NCBI GenBank assembly: GCA_907163375.1
Contig: CAJQUW010012972.1
Span: 62,001 to 126,000, forward strand
Length of the DNA: 64,000 nt
Reading direction: 5' to 3'
From: Prostheceraeus crozeri
Lineage: Eukaryota; Platyhelminthes; Polycladida; Euryleptidae
Position numbers and translations under genes: made by a program. The notes under the pieces were generated by a model. That model was given only the letters and a program-made list of their open reading frames with translations. It had not been told where the DNA came from and did no database searches. Below, in pieces: positions 8,557 to 17,079 of the stretch. The stretch's first letter is position 1. Each line of letters starts with the position of its first letter.

Positions 8557-9615
8557 ATGGGTACCAATGTCCTTCCGCCTCCTTGTGGTGGTACCCGCCC
8601 CGTTCCTCGGATCGGGTCGAAATGGGGGACACTTTCCCGAGTGGCCGTCTGTTGGCGCGCTGCCTCCTTCGGGTTTTTGCCACGCTATTTCTCCGTTGGT
8701 CGTGGAGAAATAGTTGTCTTCTTCTGTATATATCTTTACGGCCACTTCCTTTCATCTCCTCTCCCTCGTCTACTCATTCTTCTCCTGCTCCTCATGGCAG
8801 GAATCCATCCCAATCCTGGTCCTTCACTTCGCCACCCTCCTAGGTACCCATGCGGAGTCTGTCAGAGAAGCGTTGGCTACACCGGCCGTTCTGCTCAGTG
8901 CTCGGCATGTGAACTTTGGATTCATCTTCGCTGTTCCTCTCTTACCTCCCGGGCCTTCAACGCCCTCCCCAGGCGTCACCAATGGGTCTGTCCCACCTGC
9001 TCTCCTACATACTTTCGTTTTCCTTCTCCATCCCCAGCTGTTTCTACCTCAGACCGCTCTTCCTCCCTCTCCCGCGCACAAATCCACCGTTTCCGTCCAA
9101 TCCTCGGCCCCTTTGGCCTCTTCCCTGCAACCCCGCGTTGTCCTCTCTCGCCTCCCCTCTCCTCCCAACCGCTCGTCCTCAGTCGACGCTGGCCGGCCTC
9201 CTCCCTCCCGTCGCCCCGCACCCCCTGTGCCTGTCTCCACCCCCTCGGCTGCCTCTCTCTCGTCCCTGCAGCCTCGTGTCGTCCTCTCCCGTCTCCACCT
9301 TCCGCCCACTCCTTCCCCGCCCGCTCCAAGCCCTGCCGCCGTGACTGCTGTTCCTTCTTCCAATGCAGCCTCGTGTTGTTTTGTCCCGTCTCCACCTTCC
9401 GTCCTCTCCTTCCCCGCCCCTCTCCCAGCCCTACCCCCGTGACTGCTGCTCCCTCTTCCCTACAGCCTCGGGTTGTTTTGTCCCGTCTCCCTGCGTCTGC
9501 CCTCCCCCTGTCTCCTCCTCTGTCTTGCCTCCCCCACCTCCTCCTCCCGCTCCTTACCCTTCCTCAGCCTTTTCTTTGCCATGTCCTCCCTCGCCCAGCC
9601 CACCTTCACCCGTAA
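8557..9615 (+). CDS. LINE N-terminal region: hydrophobic stretch, 2A-like motif, PHD finger
   Basis: The first ATG straddles the target duplication and element start (8557), with no certainty that it is used. A hydrophobic run (LPRLLILLLLLMAG) leads directly into GIHPNPGP, which has the NPGP core of 2A ribosome-skipping peptides but Gly and His at positions usually Asp and Glu. A zinc finger follows: CGVCQRS, CSACELWIHLRCSSL and WVCPTCS give the C4HC3 spacing of a PHD finger, with the Trp two residues before the last Cys pair. Hydrophobic signal plus 2A at LINE N-termini is known in several animal non-LTR elements and can split targeting of the product. Downstream the frame is Ser/Pro-rich and probably not functional past about 9100, where other frames take over. 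Confidence 0.7.
   Translation: MGTNVLPPPCGGTRPVPRIGSKWGTLSRVAVCWRAASFGFLPRYFSVGRGEIVVFFCIYLYGHFLSSPLPRLLILLLLLMAGIHPNPGPSLRHPPRYPCGVCQRSVGYTGRSAQCSACELWIHLRCSSLTSRAFNALPRRHQWVCPTCSPTYFRFPSPSPAVSTSDRSSSLSRAQIHRFRPILGPFGLFPATPRCPLSPPLSSQPLVLSRRWPASSLPSPRTPCACLHPLGCLSLVPAASCRPLPSPPSAHSFPARSKPCRRDCCSFFQCSLVLFCPVSTFRPLLPRPSPSPTPVTAAPSSLQPRVVLSRLPASALPLSPPLSCLPHLLLPLLTLPQPFLCHVLPRPAHLHP
9125..9560 (+). repeat. Coding minisatellite, four copies of LQPRVVLSRL in three frames
   Basis: Units starting at 9125, 9266, 9363 and 9460 each encode (L/M)QPRVVLSRL followed by a Ser/Pro-rich spacer. The first two units share one frame (spacing 141); the next two are each displaced by 97 bases, so the same peptide is encoded in frame 2, frame 2, frame 3 and frame 1 in turn. 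The conserved unit therefore kept its peptide sense while the array drifted between frames. The last frame that stays open into the endonuclease is the one beginning at the third unit. Confidence 0.85.
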
Positions 9616-11279
9616 GACCGCTCCGTCCTATTCGCTCTTGCCCCCGCTCTTCAACCAACGAGCTCAAGAAATTTCAGTGGAACGCAAACGGAGTGCGGGC
9701 CCGCCGCTTGGAGCTCACTCACTTTCTATCTTCAAATCCTTACGACATCATTCTTATCCAGGAAACGAAACTTCTCCCATCCACTACTTTTCGTATTCCT
9801 GGATATAAGTGCTACCGCCAGGATCGGACGATTCAGCCCCGCCGCGGCAGTGGTGGAGGCGTGATGACTCTGGTCCGGGATGGTCTTGCACATTCTCCTT
9901 GGTCCATCCCCTCGCTCGCTTCGTCTAATTCTCTTTGTGGCTTCCTTGGCATTCACGTACACCTCCGCTCCAACACTATCTCTTTACTTAATGCCTACGT
10001 CCCCCCAGCTAGCTCCACCCCTACCGAGGCCCGCTCGCGCCGTACCTTCTCTCCTTCCTCATTCCCCTCTTCCCCGTCCACCTTCATCTTTGGGGATCTT
10101 AATGCACACCACCCCTCCTGGGATTCTCGGGGCCATCCTAACTCTCTCGGCTCCGAAATCTACTCCTGGCTTCTCGCTTCGGATCTTGAATCTCTTAATG
10201 ACCCTGATACTCCCACTCTCTTGCAGCAGTCTTCTGGATGGCGTACCTCCCCAGACCTCAGTCTGGTACCTTCGTCTCTTGCTCCTAGATGTGGCTGGTC
10301 CGTCCTTCCTGATCTTGGATCTGACCACCTCCCCATCTCTATTAAGATTCCTCTCTCCCCACACTATTCTCCCAACGAGCGCAAACCCTCTTACAACTTT
10401 AAAAGGGCTCGCTGGGATGACTACAGGACTCATGTAACTTCTCATTGTCCCGACTCTGACTCGTACTCTTCTCTTACTCTTACTAAAGCCGCTGCTTCTT
10501 TCTCCTCTATCATCCTCGAAGCGGCAAAATCTTCAATTCCTTTCGGTCGTACCCGCCAGTTCCCGAAAGCTTGGTGGTCCGCGGAACTAGATAAGCTCGT
10601 CCATGCTCGCCGCAAGGCATTCAAACGGGCCCATCGAAGTGAAGCGGATCGTCAGGCTTATGTTTCTGCATCCCGTTCCGCCTCCAGAGCCATTGATAAA
10701 GCAAAAGCTGATGCTTGGCAACGGACAGCGTCCAATCTTCGCCTTTCCTCCAACCCCCGTAAGGTCTTCTCCCTCCTCCGCTCAGTAGCTGGTACTCCCA
10801 AATCCTCCAGTTCTGATCCAACCTTTCCCGGGTGTAGCTCTGCTAAGGCTACAGCCACCCGTTACGCTTCTTTTCTCAAGAGCCACTTCTCTAGATCCCT
10901 TCCTTCTGATCGCCGTCCTGAAAGCCGCCGCTTCCTTCGTGAGCTCCGCTCCTCTACCTGTACCTGCCCATCCTTTTGCTCTCCTTTTAGCCTGTCGGAG
11001 CTCACCACAGCTATTAGTTCTCTCTCCTCGTCGACTGCAGCCGGTCCTGACCACGTATCGTACCCTCTCCTCCAAAATCTTCCTCCTTCTGCCCTTGCTT
11101 TTCTTTTGTTTATCTTCAACCTCTCTTGGTCCACCCACTCCTTTCCCTCCGCCTGGAAATCTTCCACCATCTACCCGGTGCACAAATCTGGCAAACCCAC
11201 AGACGCTCCGCTCCGTCTTCATTTCGTCCTATCTGCCTTACATCTTGTATCTCGAAACTCTTTGAGCGTCTCGTGCTAG
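9363..11279 (+). CDS. LINE AP endonuclease and start of reverse transcriptase
   Basis: From about 9660 the frame encodes an exonuclease-endonuclease-phosphatase domain. FQWNANGVRARRLELTHFL gives the first motif, ILIQETKLL the catalytic Glu, GDLNAHHPSWDS the Asp/Asn motif, and LGSDHLPISI the terminal SDH. A spacer of about 170 residues rich in basic and Ser residues follows, then the start of the reverse transcriptase (AGPDHVSYPLLQNLPP, TIYPVHKSGKPTDAP). Similarity passes into another frame near 11210, after which this frame is noise up to its stop. The endonuclease nicks target DNA for target-primed reverse transcription. The first 95 codons are Ser/Pro repeat of doubtful use. Confidence 0.9.
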   Translation: MQPRVVLSRLHLPSSPSPPLSQPYPRDCCSLFPTASGCFVPSPCVCPPPVSSSVLPPPPPPPAPYPSSAFSLPCPPSPSPPSPVRPLRPIRSCPRSSTNELKKFQWNANGVRARRLELTHFLSSNPYDIILIQETKLLPSTTFRIPGYKCYRQDRTIQPRRGSGGGVMTLVRDGLAHSPWSIPSLASSNSLCGFLGIHVHLRSNTISLLNAYVPPASSTPTEARSRRTFSPSSFPSSPSTFIFGDLNAHHPSWDSRGHPNSLGSEIYSWLLASDLESLNDPDTPTLLQQSSGWRTSPDLSLVPSSLAPRCGWSVLPDLGSDHLPISIKIPLSPHYSPNERKPSYNFKRARWDDYRTHVTSHCPDSDSYSSLTLTKAAASFSSIILEAAKSSIPFGRTRQFPKAWWSAELDKLVHARRKAFKRAHRSEADRQAYVSASRSASRAIDKAKADAWQRTASNLRLSSNPRKVFSLLRSVAGTPKSSSSDPTFPGCSSAKATATRYASFLKSHFSRSLPSDRRPESRRFLRELRSSTCTCPSFCSPFSLSELTTAISSLSSSTAAGPDHVSYPLLQNLPPSALAFLLFIFNLSWSTHSFPSAWKSSTIYPVHKSGKPTDAPLRLHFVLSALHLVSRNSLSVSC

Positions 11280-12490
11280 CCCGTCTGTCTTTCCTCCTCG
11301 AATCTAAGGATCTTCTGACCCCTCTTCAGGCCGGTTTTCGCCCAGGCCGTTCTACCACTGACCAGATAGTTCTTCTTACTCAGTCAATCTTCGATGGCTT
11401 TCACAACTCCAAGCCTTGTCCAAGGACTGTGTTAGCCACCGTTGACTTCTCTCGTGCCTTCGACTCGGTCTGGCATTCAGCTCTCTACCACAAGCTTCTG
11501 GCCTCTGGCCTGCCTCCTTGCTTTGTTCGCTGGACCCAGTCTTTCTTATCGGACCGTCGGGCACAAGTGGCCTTTCGAAACTCTTCCAGTAACTCTTTCC
11601 GAGCTCGATGGGGAGTCCCTCAAGGGTCTGTGGTCGGCCCAGTCCTCTTCAACCTCTTCATTAACGACGTTTCTTCCGTGCTCCCTCCCTCAGTCCGCTT
11701 TTCACTTTATGCGGACGATCTTGCTATTTGGGCGTCTTCTCCTCACATTCACCTCGCTACTGCCGCCGTCCAAGAAGCTCTGTCTGAGCTCGAGGCTTGG
11801 TCTTTAAAGTGGCAGCTTCCTCTAAATCCCGCTAAATGCGAAGTCTCCTTCTTCAGCACCGCCACCCGTGAAGCTTCCGTTCAGCCCTCCCTGTCTCTTT
11901 TGGGCCGCCCTCTCTCGTTCAACGCTTCCCCCACTCCAGTCACTTTAGACCGAACACTTTCCTTCTTCCCCCATAGCTCTGCCCTGAGATCCACTCTTTT
12001 CCCTCGTTTAAGATCTCTCAGGGCTGTTTCATCCGCTTCTTGGGGCCCTTCCAAAGAGTCCCTTGCTTCTCTCTACAAGACCTTTCTTCTCCCCGTCCTC
12101 ACTTATGCTTCCCCTGGTTGGTTCCCCTTCATTTACGCTAAACATCTTCAACACCTAGAAGCTACCCACCGCTACGCGTGCCGTGCGATCACTGGCTGCT
12201 GTTTGACCACTCCCATTCCTCTTCTTTTGTTGGAAGCTGGACTTCCTCCCCTCTCCGTGACCCTCACCGCTCAGTCGCTCTACTCTTATGAGCGCGCTCT
12301 TCGCCTCCCACCATCGTTTCCCTTGTCTTCTCTAGCGACCCTTTCTGTCTCCAAGCGCGTCCGTTCCTCTTCGTGGCGCTTCTTCTGTACTTCTCATCCA
12401 CTTTCTGCACCTGTTTCTTCTCCGCATGATCCCCTCGTCTCATGTCCTCCCTTCCCCCGTGGTCCCCTCCTCTGTTTTCCGTGTCCCTAG
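11126..12490 (+). CDS. LINE reverse transcriptase, catalytic part
   Basis: Real similarity begins near 11205 with SSFRPICLTSCISKLFERLV and runs to about 12480. Motifs in order are LQAGFRPGRSTTDQI, VDFSRAFDSVWH, WGVPQGSVVGPVLFNLFIND, and the catalytic SLYADDLAIW at about 11704..11730. The thumb contains LQHLEATHRYACRAITGC. The catalytic YADD box is intact. Similarity leaves this frame near 12480, just before a stop, for the RNase H frame. The sequence upstream of 11205 in this frame is a shadow of the previous frame. Confidence 0.92.
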   Translation: MVHPLLSLRLEIFHHLPGAQIWQTHRRSAPSSFRPICLTSCISKLFERLVLARLSFLLESKDLLTPLQAGFRPGRSTTDQIVLLTQSIFDGFHNSKPCPRTVLATVDFSRAFDSVWHSALYHKLLASGLPPCFVRWTQSFLSDRRAQVAFRNSSSNSFRARWGVPQGSVVGPVLFNLFINDVSSVLPPSVRFSLYADDLAIWASSPHIHLATAAVQEALSELEAWSLKWQLPLNPAKCEVSFFSTATREASVQPSLSLLGRPLSFNASPTPVTLDRTLSFFPHSSALRSTLFPRLRSLRAVSSASWGPSKESLASLYKTFLLPVLTYASPGWFPFIYAKHLQHLEATHRYACRAITGCCLTTPIPLLLLEAGLPPLSVTLTAQSLYSYERALRLPPSFPLSSLATLSVSKRVRSSSWRFFCTSHPLSAPVSSPHDPLVSCPPFPRGPLLCFPCP

Positions 12491-13437
12491 CCCTGTCCTC
12501 CCCCTGCTCCCGTTCCGACCCAGTCCCTCTTCGCACCGCTTTGGTCCGAGACCACCTTTCCTCCCTCCCCGTTGCTGACCTGACCATCTGGACTGACGGC
12601 TCCGTTATTGGACGACTCGGACCAGGTGGCTCGGGTGTTTTCATAAACTGTTCTTCATGCTCTTCCACTTTCTCTTTTTCCTTTCATGCTGGAGCGCACT
12701 GTTCAAGCTTCACAGCTGAAATGGTTGCAATCCAGCATGCTCTCTCTTGGTCCGTTTCCCATCACTCCTCGTGTCTCTTTTCCTCTATTCTTCTCTTGTC
12801 CGACTCTCTCTCGGTTCTGACCGTGCTCTCTTCATCCCCGTCGCCCCTCTTGTCCACGTCTGTCCACTCTGTCTGGTCCTCATTGTCGTCCCTCTGCTCT
12901 TCCTCGATCTCAGTGTCATTGCAGTGGCTTCCTGGTCACTCGAACATCACTGGCAATGATACTGCAGATGCGCTTGCCAAAAGTGGCACTTCTCTCCCCT
13001 CTGCAGCTCCTCAGTGTCTGTCTTCTCTGAAGTCCTTCATTCGTCATTCCCTGTTCAACTCCTGGAGGACTTCCGTTCGTTCGTCTTTGATTTCTTCACA
13101 AGTCCCTAGCGTAGCAACTGAGGAGCTGTCCCTCCCTCGCGCTGTCCGTTGTGAGCTCTCACGTCTTCGTTGCAACGGCCACAGCCTTCTTCTCAACTCC
13201 TATCTTCACAGGATTGGCAGGTCCACTTCTCCTGACTGCCCTGTTTGTGGTGTAAACCACGATGTACCCCACTTACTGTGCTCTTGTCCCTCCCTCTCTT
13301 CTACCCGAGCGGCTATCTTCGGGTCCTCGGGCTCTGTTTTTGATCTTTGGCATCGCCCGTGGGGGGTTGCCCGCCTCCTCGGTCTCCGTGGCCGTGGCGT
13401 TCCGCCACGCCCCTATCCGCGGGACGGGGTCGGGTAA
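12442..13437 (+). CDS. LINE RNase H and C-terminal zinc finger
   Basis: LTIWTDGSVIGRLGPGGSGV carries the first catalytic Asp, FTAEMVAIQHALSW the Glu, LLSDSLSVLTVL the second Asp, and LQWLPGHSNITGNDTADALA the His and last Asp of a type I RNase H. The C-terminal part has RLRCNGHSLLLNSYLHRIG followed by CPVCGVNHDVPHLLCSCP, a CCHC-type finger common at the end of I-superclade polyproteins. The RNase H removes the RNA template during integration. All visible catalytic residues are kept. Confidence 0.92.
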   Translation: MSSLPPWSPPLFSVSLALSSPCSRSDPVPLRTALVRDHLSSLPVADLTIWTDGSVIGRLGPGGSGVFINCSSCSSTFSFSFHAGAHCSSFTAEMVAIQHALSWSVSHHSSCLFSSILLLSDSLSVLTVLSSSPSPLLSTSVHSVWSSLSSLCSSSISVSLQWLPGHSNITGNDTADALAKSGTSLPSAAPQCLSSLKSFIRHSLFNSWRTSVRSSLISSQVPSVATEELSLPRAVRCELSRLRCNGHSLLLNSYLHRIGRSTSPDCPVCGVNHDVPHLLCSCPSLSSTRAAIFGSSGSVFDLWHRPWGVARLLGLRGRGVPPRPYPRDGVG

Positions 13438-13457
13438 ACCAGCCAGCCCTAATGCAT

Positions 13458-14778
13458 TTGAAATAAACACTATTTCAAAGCTGATGTTGAAAAATATTGT
13501 GTAGAAAAGATATGCAAGACAATTCGATTGTGATGGAAAGTGATTTGTTTGTATGAAATATGTAAAATCTCTTTCAATAACAGATTACTGATTTATACCT
13601 ACGAATTACTATGATCATCAGTTAGCATCGAAAGATCCTTCATACAGGAAATGCATTTTTGATTACACCAATCAATAGGTAAACCTCAAATTGAAAACAA
13701 AAGGCCTATTGATATTTTCATGATATTGTGAAAATATTGATCTTGAGAAGCCACTCCATTCCGTTCCGAGGTCTTTGAATAGCATTCTAAATTGATCACG
13801 TAAAAATCACATTAATGTGGTTATATGTAACCCAAACACATGGTCTTAATGGACAAGAATAAAATTAAATTGTTACTTTGACAAGAATGAAATGCACTCG
13901 TATGCCTTTTTATTACCAAATATATGAAAAAGCATTACATTTTGCATTACTTTTGAAAGGCTGGGTAGAATCATGCTTTAGCTTGTTTTCTTTTTATGAA
14001 ACCTATAATCCTGAGTTACTTTTTGTATAGTGTGCAGTTATATGAAAGACTTGAAAATTGCTCTGGTTTAATTTTTCTATGAACAGGAATAATTTGCTTA
14101 CATTCAATCGTATGAGTGATTTATGAATCAGAGGGATCAACAACAGCAATTGTTAATATCAAACGTAAGCAATGATTGACATGGGATATTGTTTATGATA
14201 CCCAAAATATTTGTCCACGCCTGCTTCTACTCATTAGGTCTTCCCTTTTTAATTTCAATTTACATAAGTGAATACTTGAAATAATCAGTAGCTCAATTAC
14301 AAATGTAAAATTACATGAAATTTAGTCAGTCAGTCGTCGTCGTGCAATATCTATGTATCTTACCTGAACAAGTCTGCATTTCCACATGAAAAGTCTTTAC
14401 TATTTTATTCAGGTGTGATTTAATAATAGCAGTTCGCTAAGTACATAACGATCTCGAATATGATGAGTGAAATGCAGATGAGAGCTTCTCAGTGCCATTT
14501 AAAAATACAGAAGGGAAGCCTATATGTGAGATCATTGACTGATTATGCTTACAATCAGCAGTAAGGCAACAGTGATACCTGGGAAAATGCTGCTGCTACA
14601 AGGAAAAGACCAAGAAAATGAAGTTCGAAATTCTGTCGACAATGAATTTGGTAATCTATTGGAGTCTACTAGATTAATATTAATGGTTCGTAGGTTTCGC
14701 TCAGAAAACATTCCGGGATACTGAGTCAGTCAAAGGCGATTTACACTACCACAGCATGAAATTAATGCAGTTTCCATT
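13458..14778. other. Interior of the long-inverted-repeat element
   Basis: AT-rich sequence without a supported coding region. Its middle part (14066..14572) recurs at 51606..52110, so at least that part is repetitive. Confidence 0.5.
14066..14572 (+). repeat. Dispersed repeat, copy 1
   Basis: This stretch, starting around GGTTTAATTTTTCTATGAAC and ending near AGTAAGGCAACA, matches 51606..52110 in the same orientation with scattered substitutions and small indels. Shared blocks include GGAATAATTTGCTTACATTC and AATAATAGCRGTTCGCTAAR. It encodes nothing recognisable and is probably part of a non-autonomous transposon. Confidence 0.85.
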
Positions 14779-15802
14779 TCTCCGGTTCGTTGCGAATGAC
14801 ATCTCACCATTAGAATAGCTGAAATTACTAAAAGCAATTGATCACTTCAGAAAATAGTAAGATAAATCGATCCTGAGCATTTCGCACAATCTTAACTATT
14901 CAAAAGTACAATGTCGATTGATAAAGCATATCTAGTCCAACAAAACTGGAACTTCGAAAGTCATTTTTGGCTTTATTGCAATATATCAAAGTTCCATGTA
15001 TAATTATTATCAAAGGGAATAATTTCTTACCTCACACCAACTTAACGTTTTCAAAAGCTATTGTACTGTAAATGCTACTTCTCGATACTACTTATATAAT
15101 ATTGACATCATACATTGAAAAAATGCGCAAAATCAAAATTGGCCAATTTATACCACTTTTACTATCGGTTACCTGATCAAATTTCTTTTACAAGTAATTG
15201 AGCATGTTTCTGAGTTTCAGTATCAATTTGGAGTCAAAACTGGCATACAGAAAAAAGCTAGCCCAGCTTGAAAACTGCCACTTTTGGCAATTTTTGAAAA
15301 AGCACGATTTTTGAATGCCTGGTGTAGCTCTCTGTATTCTGGTTACCGCTTAGGATCACAGCTGTGAAACACACGGATATACAGCAACACAATTGTCATG
15401 GTTATTACGGGTAACTTACGAGTACAGAAAGTTGTGAGATTAGTTTAAATTTTGTGTTTTTTCGCGGACCCTATTTTTTCACCATCTTTGGAGCCATGTA
15501 GCTCCGCTCTGCATGTCAGTTACCACTTCAAATTCATACAGGAATTTCTTTATACCAAACTAATGCTACATGCAAAGTTTGGTTGAGTGACGAATATACA
15601 GAAAAGTTACAGCTGCGTAAAAATTCAAATTTTGAGAATTTCAAAAATTTGGAAAACATTAAATTTCTAAAAATAGCTCTAGATCCCGCTATATTTAAAA
15701 TTGGAAGCTGAAATTTCAGATTTGGTGTTTTCTACGGCATAGTAAACATATATCCGAAAATCAGCAAAATCTGAGACTTAGTGCCACATGCCATTGGTTG
15801 AA
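14779..15802. repeat. Right inverted-repeat arm
   Basis: Reverse complement of the left arm: 14779..15495 pairs with 7827..8543 and 15777..15802 with 7800..7826. The intervening 281 bases are present only here, so the left arm has lost them or this arm gained them. Confidence 0.88.
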
Positions 15803-15949
15803 CCCATATAACTACAAAAATACACCGAAACCGGTAACACCTACATCTCCTAATTTTCATTTCTTTTATATTTATGAACATATTTTTTTAATATGAAATT
15901 GAGCAACAAAAAATATAAAAATATTATAAAAAGTCACAACACAAAGATT

Positions 15950-16620
15950 TTTAAAATCATAAAAAGCAGAGGACGCTACAAACAAAGAAGCAAATTGTAA
16001 TTGCAGAAACAAAAATGAGTACCCATTAGATGGCAGTTGTTTAACACAATGTATCATCTACAAAGCTGCAGTAACCTATCAATCAAAAGAAACCACCTAC
16101 TACGGCATGTGTGAGGGTGACTTCAAAGGCCGATATAATAATCACAAAAAGTCATTTAACAACATACGATATAAAAATGAAACTTCGGTGTCACAATACG
16201 TATGGTTATTGAAAAACAAAAATATTCCATGTAACATCAAATGGAGCATAGTCCAACAAACAAACCCATACTCATGTGGAAACCGATATTGCAGTCTATG
16301 TCTATCAGAAAAATATCACATCATCATTGCCAATTCTGAAACACTGATAAACAAGAAAACTGAAATACCCGGTAATATCAAAATGCAGACATCGACGAAA
16401 ATTTCTGTTGTCCACTCTTACATCATAGACCTTCATGTATAAAGATTAAAATTTTGTACAACCATGATTTTGTAAATTGACTTCCTTTTTATATATTGTT
16501 GTCTGATGATCGGTGGCATTCATGACATCCGTGAAATCCATGAAATCCGTGTAACAACGATAAATGATCTAGCTGAAATTTTCTTATACATATAAATATA
16601 TCATCAATCAAAATAAATAA
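15950..16620 (+). mobile_element. GIY-YIG endonuclease fragment of a retroelement (Penelope-like or related)
   Basis: An open stretch from about 15980 to the stop at 16440 reads NCNCRNKNEYPLDGSCLTQ, YKAAVTYQSKETTYYGMCEG, FKGRYNNHKKSFNN, SQYVWLLKN, WSIVQQTNPY and CSLCLSEKYHIIIAN. Cys-rich CNCRNK followed by a YxG motif, an RYNNHKxSF helix and a CxLCLxEK box is the pattern of the GIY-YIG nuclease that follows reverse transcriptase in Penelope-like and similar elements. The reverse transcriptase itself is absent, so this is a 3' piece. The noncoding tail runs to about 16620 and contains TTGTTGTCTGATGATCGG. It lies just outside the right arm of the long-inverted-repeat element. Confidence 0.75.
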
Positions 16621-17079
16621 ATCAATACAGCTCAACAGATGCGAAGTATATCATTGAATAGCATATCGGTGGATGATGATTTTCAAAAATAGTCAGATAA
16701 ACAGATATAGACTTATCTATCATTCACCATGATCTCGAAATAAGGAATATACAAAAAATACACGGGACATCACGATTATGATTTCTGAAACAATTCATCA
16801 ATGAAACAACGTTCAACGAAAATGTTACAAAAATTATAAAATATGATACAGTCCTTTTGCAAATTCAGAGGGATGATAATATAAGTTGTTGCAAAAAAAC
16901 GACTTATGACATAGGCCCATCAATACTCAAAATCTTATGAGACAGCATACTTTATTAGCGTGTCGCTACACAACTCTATATTACCGATACTGAACTTCTT
17001 GCACAGATAAACTACATTCGTCCATAATTTATAACAAGCATAAAAAGAAAATGAACACAAAGGGCAATAGGCCCTTTTA
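16621..17079. other. No gene recognised
   Basis: AT-rich intron sequence with no supported feature. Confidence 0.4.

Larger units (their letters stand above)
8559..13444 (+). mobile_element. Full-length LINE of the I superclade (Ingi/Vingi-like) with 13-bp target duplication
   Basis: The element is flanked by AGCCCTAATGCAT at 8546..8558 and again at 13445..13457. It encodes, in order, a PHD-type zinc finger, a Ser/Pro-rich low-complexity region, an AP endonuclease, a reverse transcriptase, an RNase H and a C-terminal CCHC-type finger. RNase H together with AP endonuclease places it in the I superclade; the terminal RLRCNGHSLLLNSYLHRIG segment resembles Ingi/Vingi elements. There is no poly(A) tail; the 3' end is GACGGGGTCGGGTAAACC. 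The sense strand is strikingly pyrimidine-rich. The coding region changes frame near 11210 and near 12480 and also within the Ser/Pro-rich part, so this copy is inactive despite looking young. It sits in the interior of the long-inverted-repeat element, at the edge of its left arm. Confidence 0.93.
7800..15802. mobile_element. Long-inverted-repeat element carrying a LINE insertion
   Basis: Two arms in opposite orientation bound this region: 7800..8543 and 14779..15802. Their outer 26 bases (TTCAACCAATGGCATGTGGC and six more) and inner 717 bases match; the left arm lacks a 281-base segment present on the right (15496..15776). Removing the inserted LINE (8559..13444 plus one 13-base target copy) leaves an element of about 3.1 kb with roughly 1.3 kb of unique interior. 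No transposase was seen, so it appears non-autonomous. No target duplication at the outer ends was found. A diverged copy of its end is at about 41690..41830. Confidence 0.8.

Noticed and set aside
8976-9395. Minus-strand Arg/Glu/Gly-rich frames over the LINE Ser/Pro region
   Set aside because: They are the complement of a pyrimidine-rich coding strand and have no family resemblance.
16485-16560. Hammerhead-like ribozyme around GTCTGATGATCGG and GTGAAATCC after the GIY-YIG fragment
   Set aside because: CTGATGA and GAAA are present and a three-base stem II is possible, but stem III does not pair convincingly, so I do not claim it.
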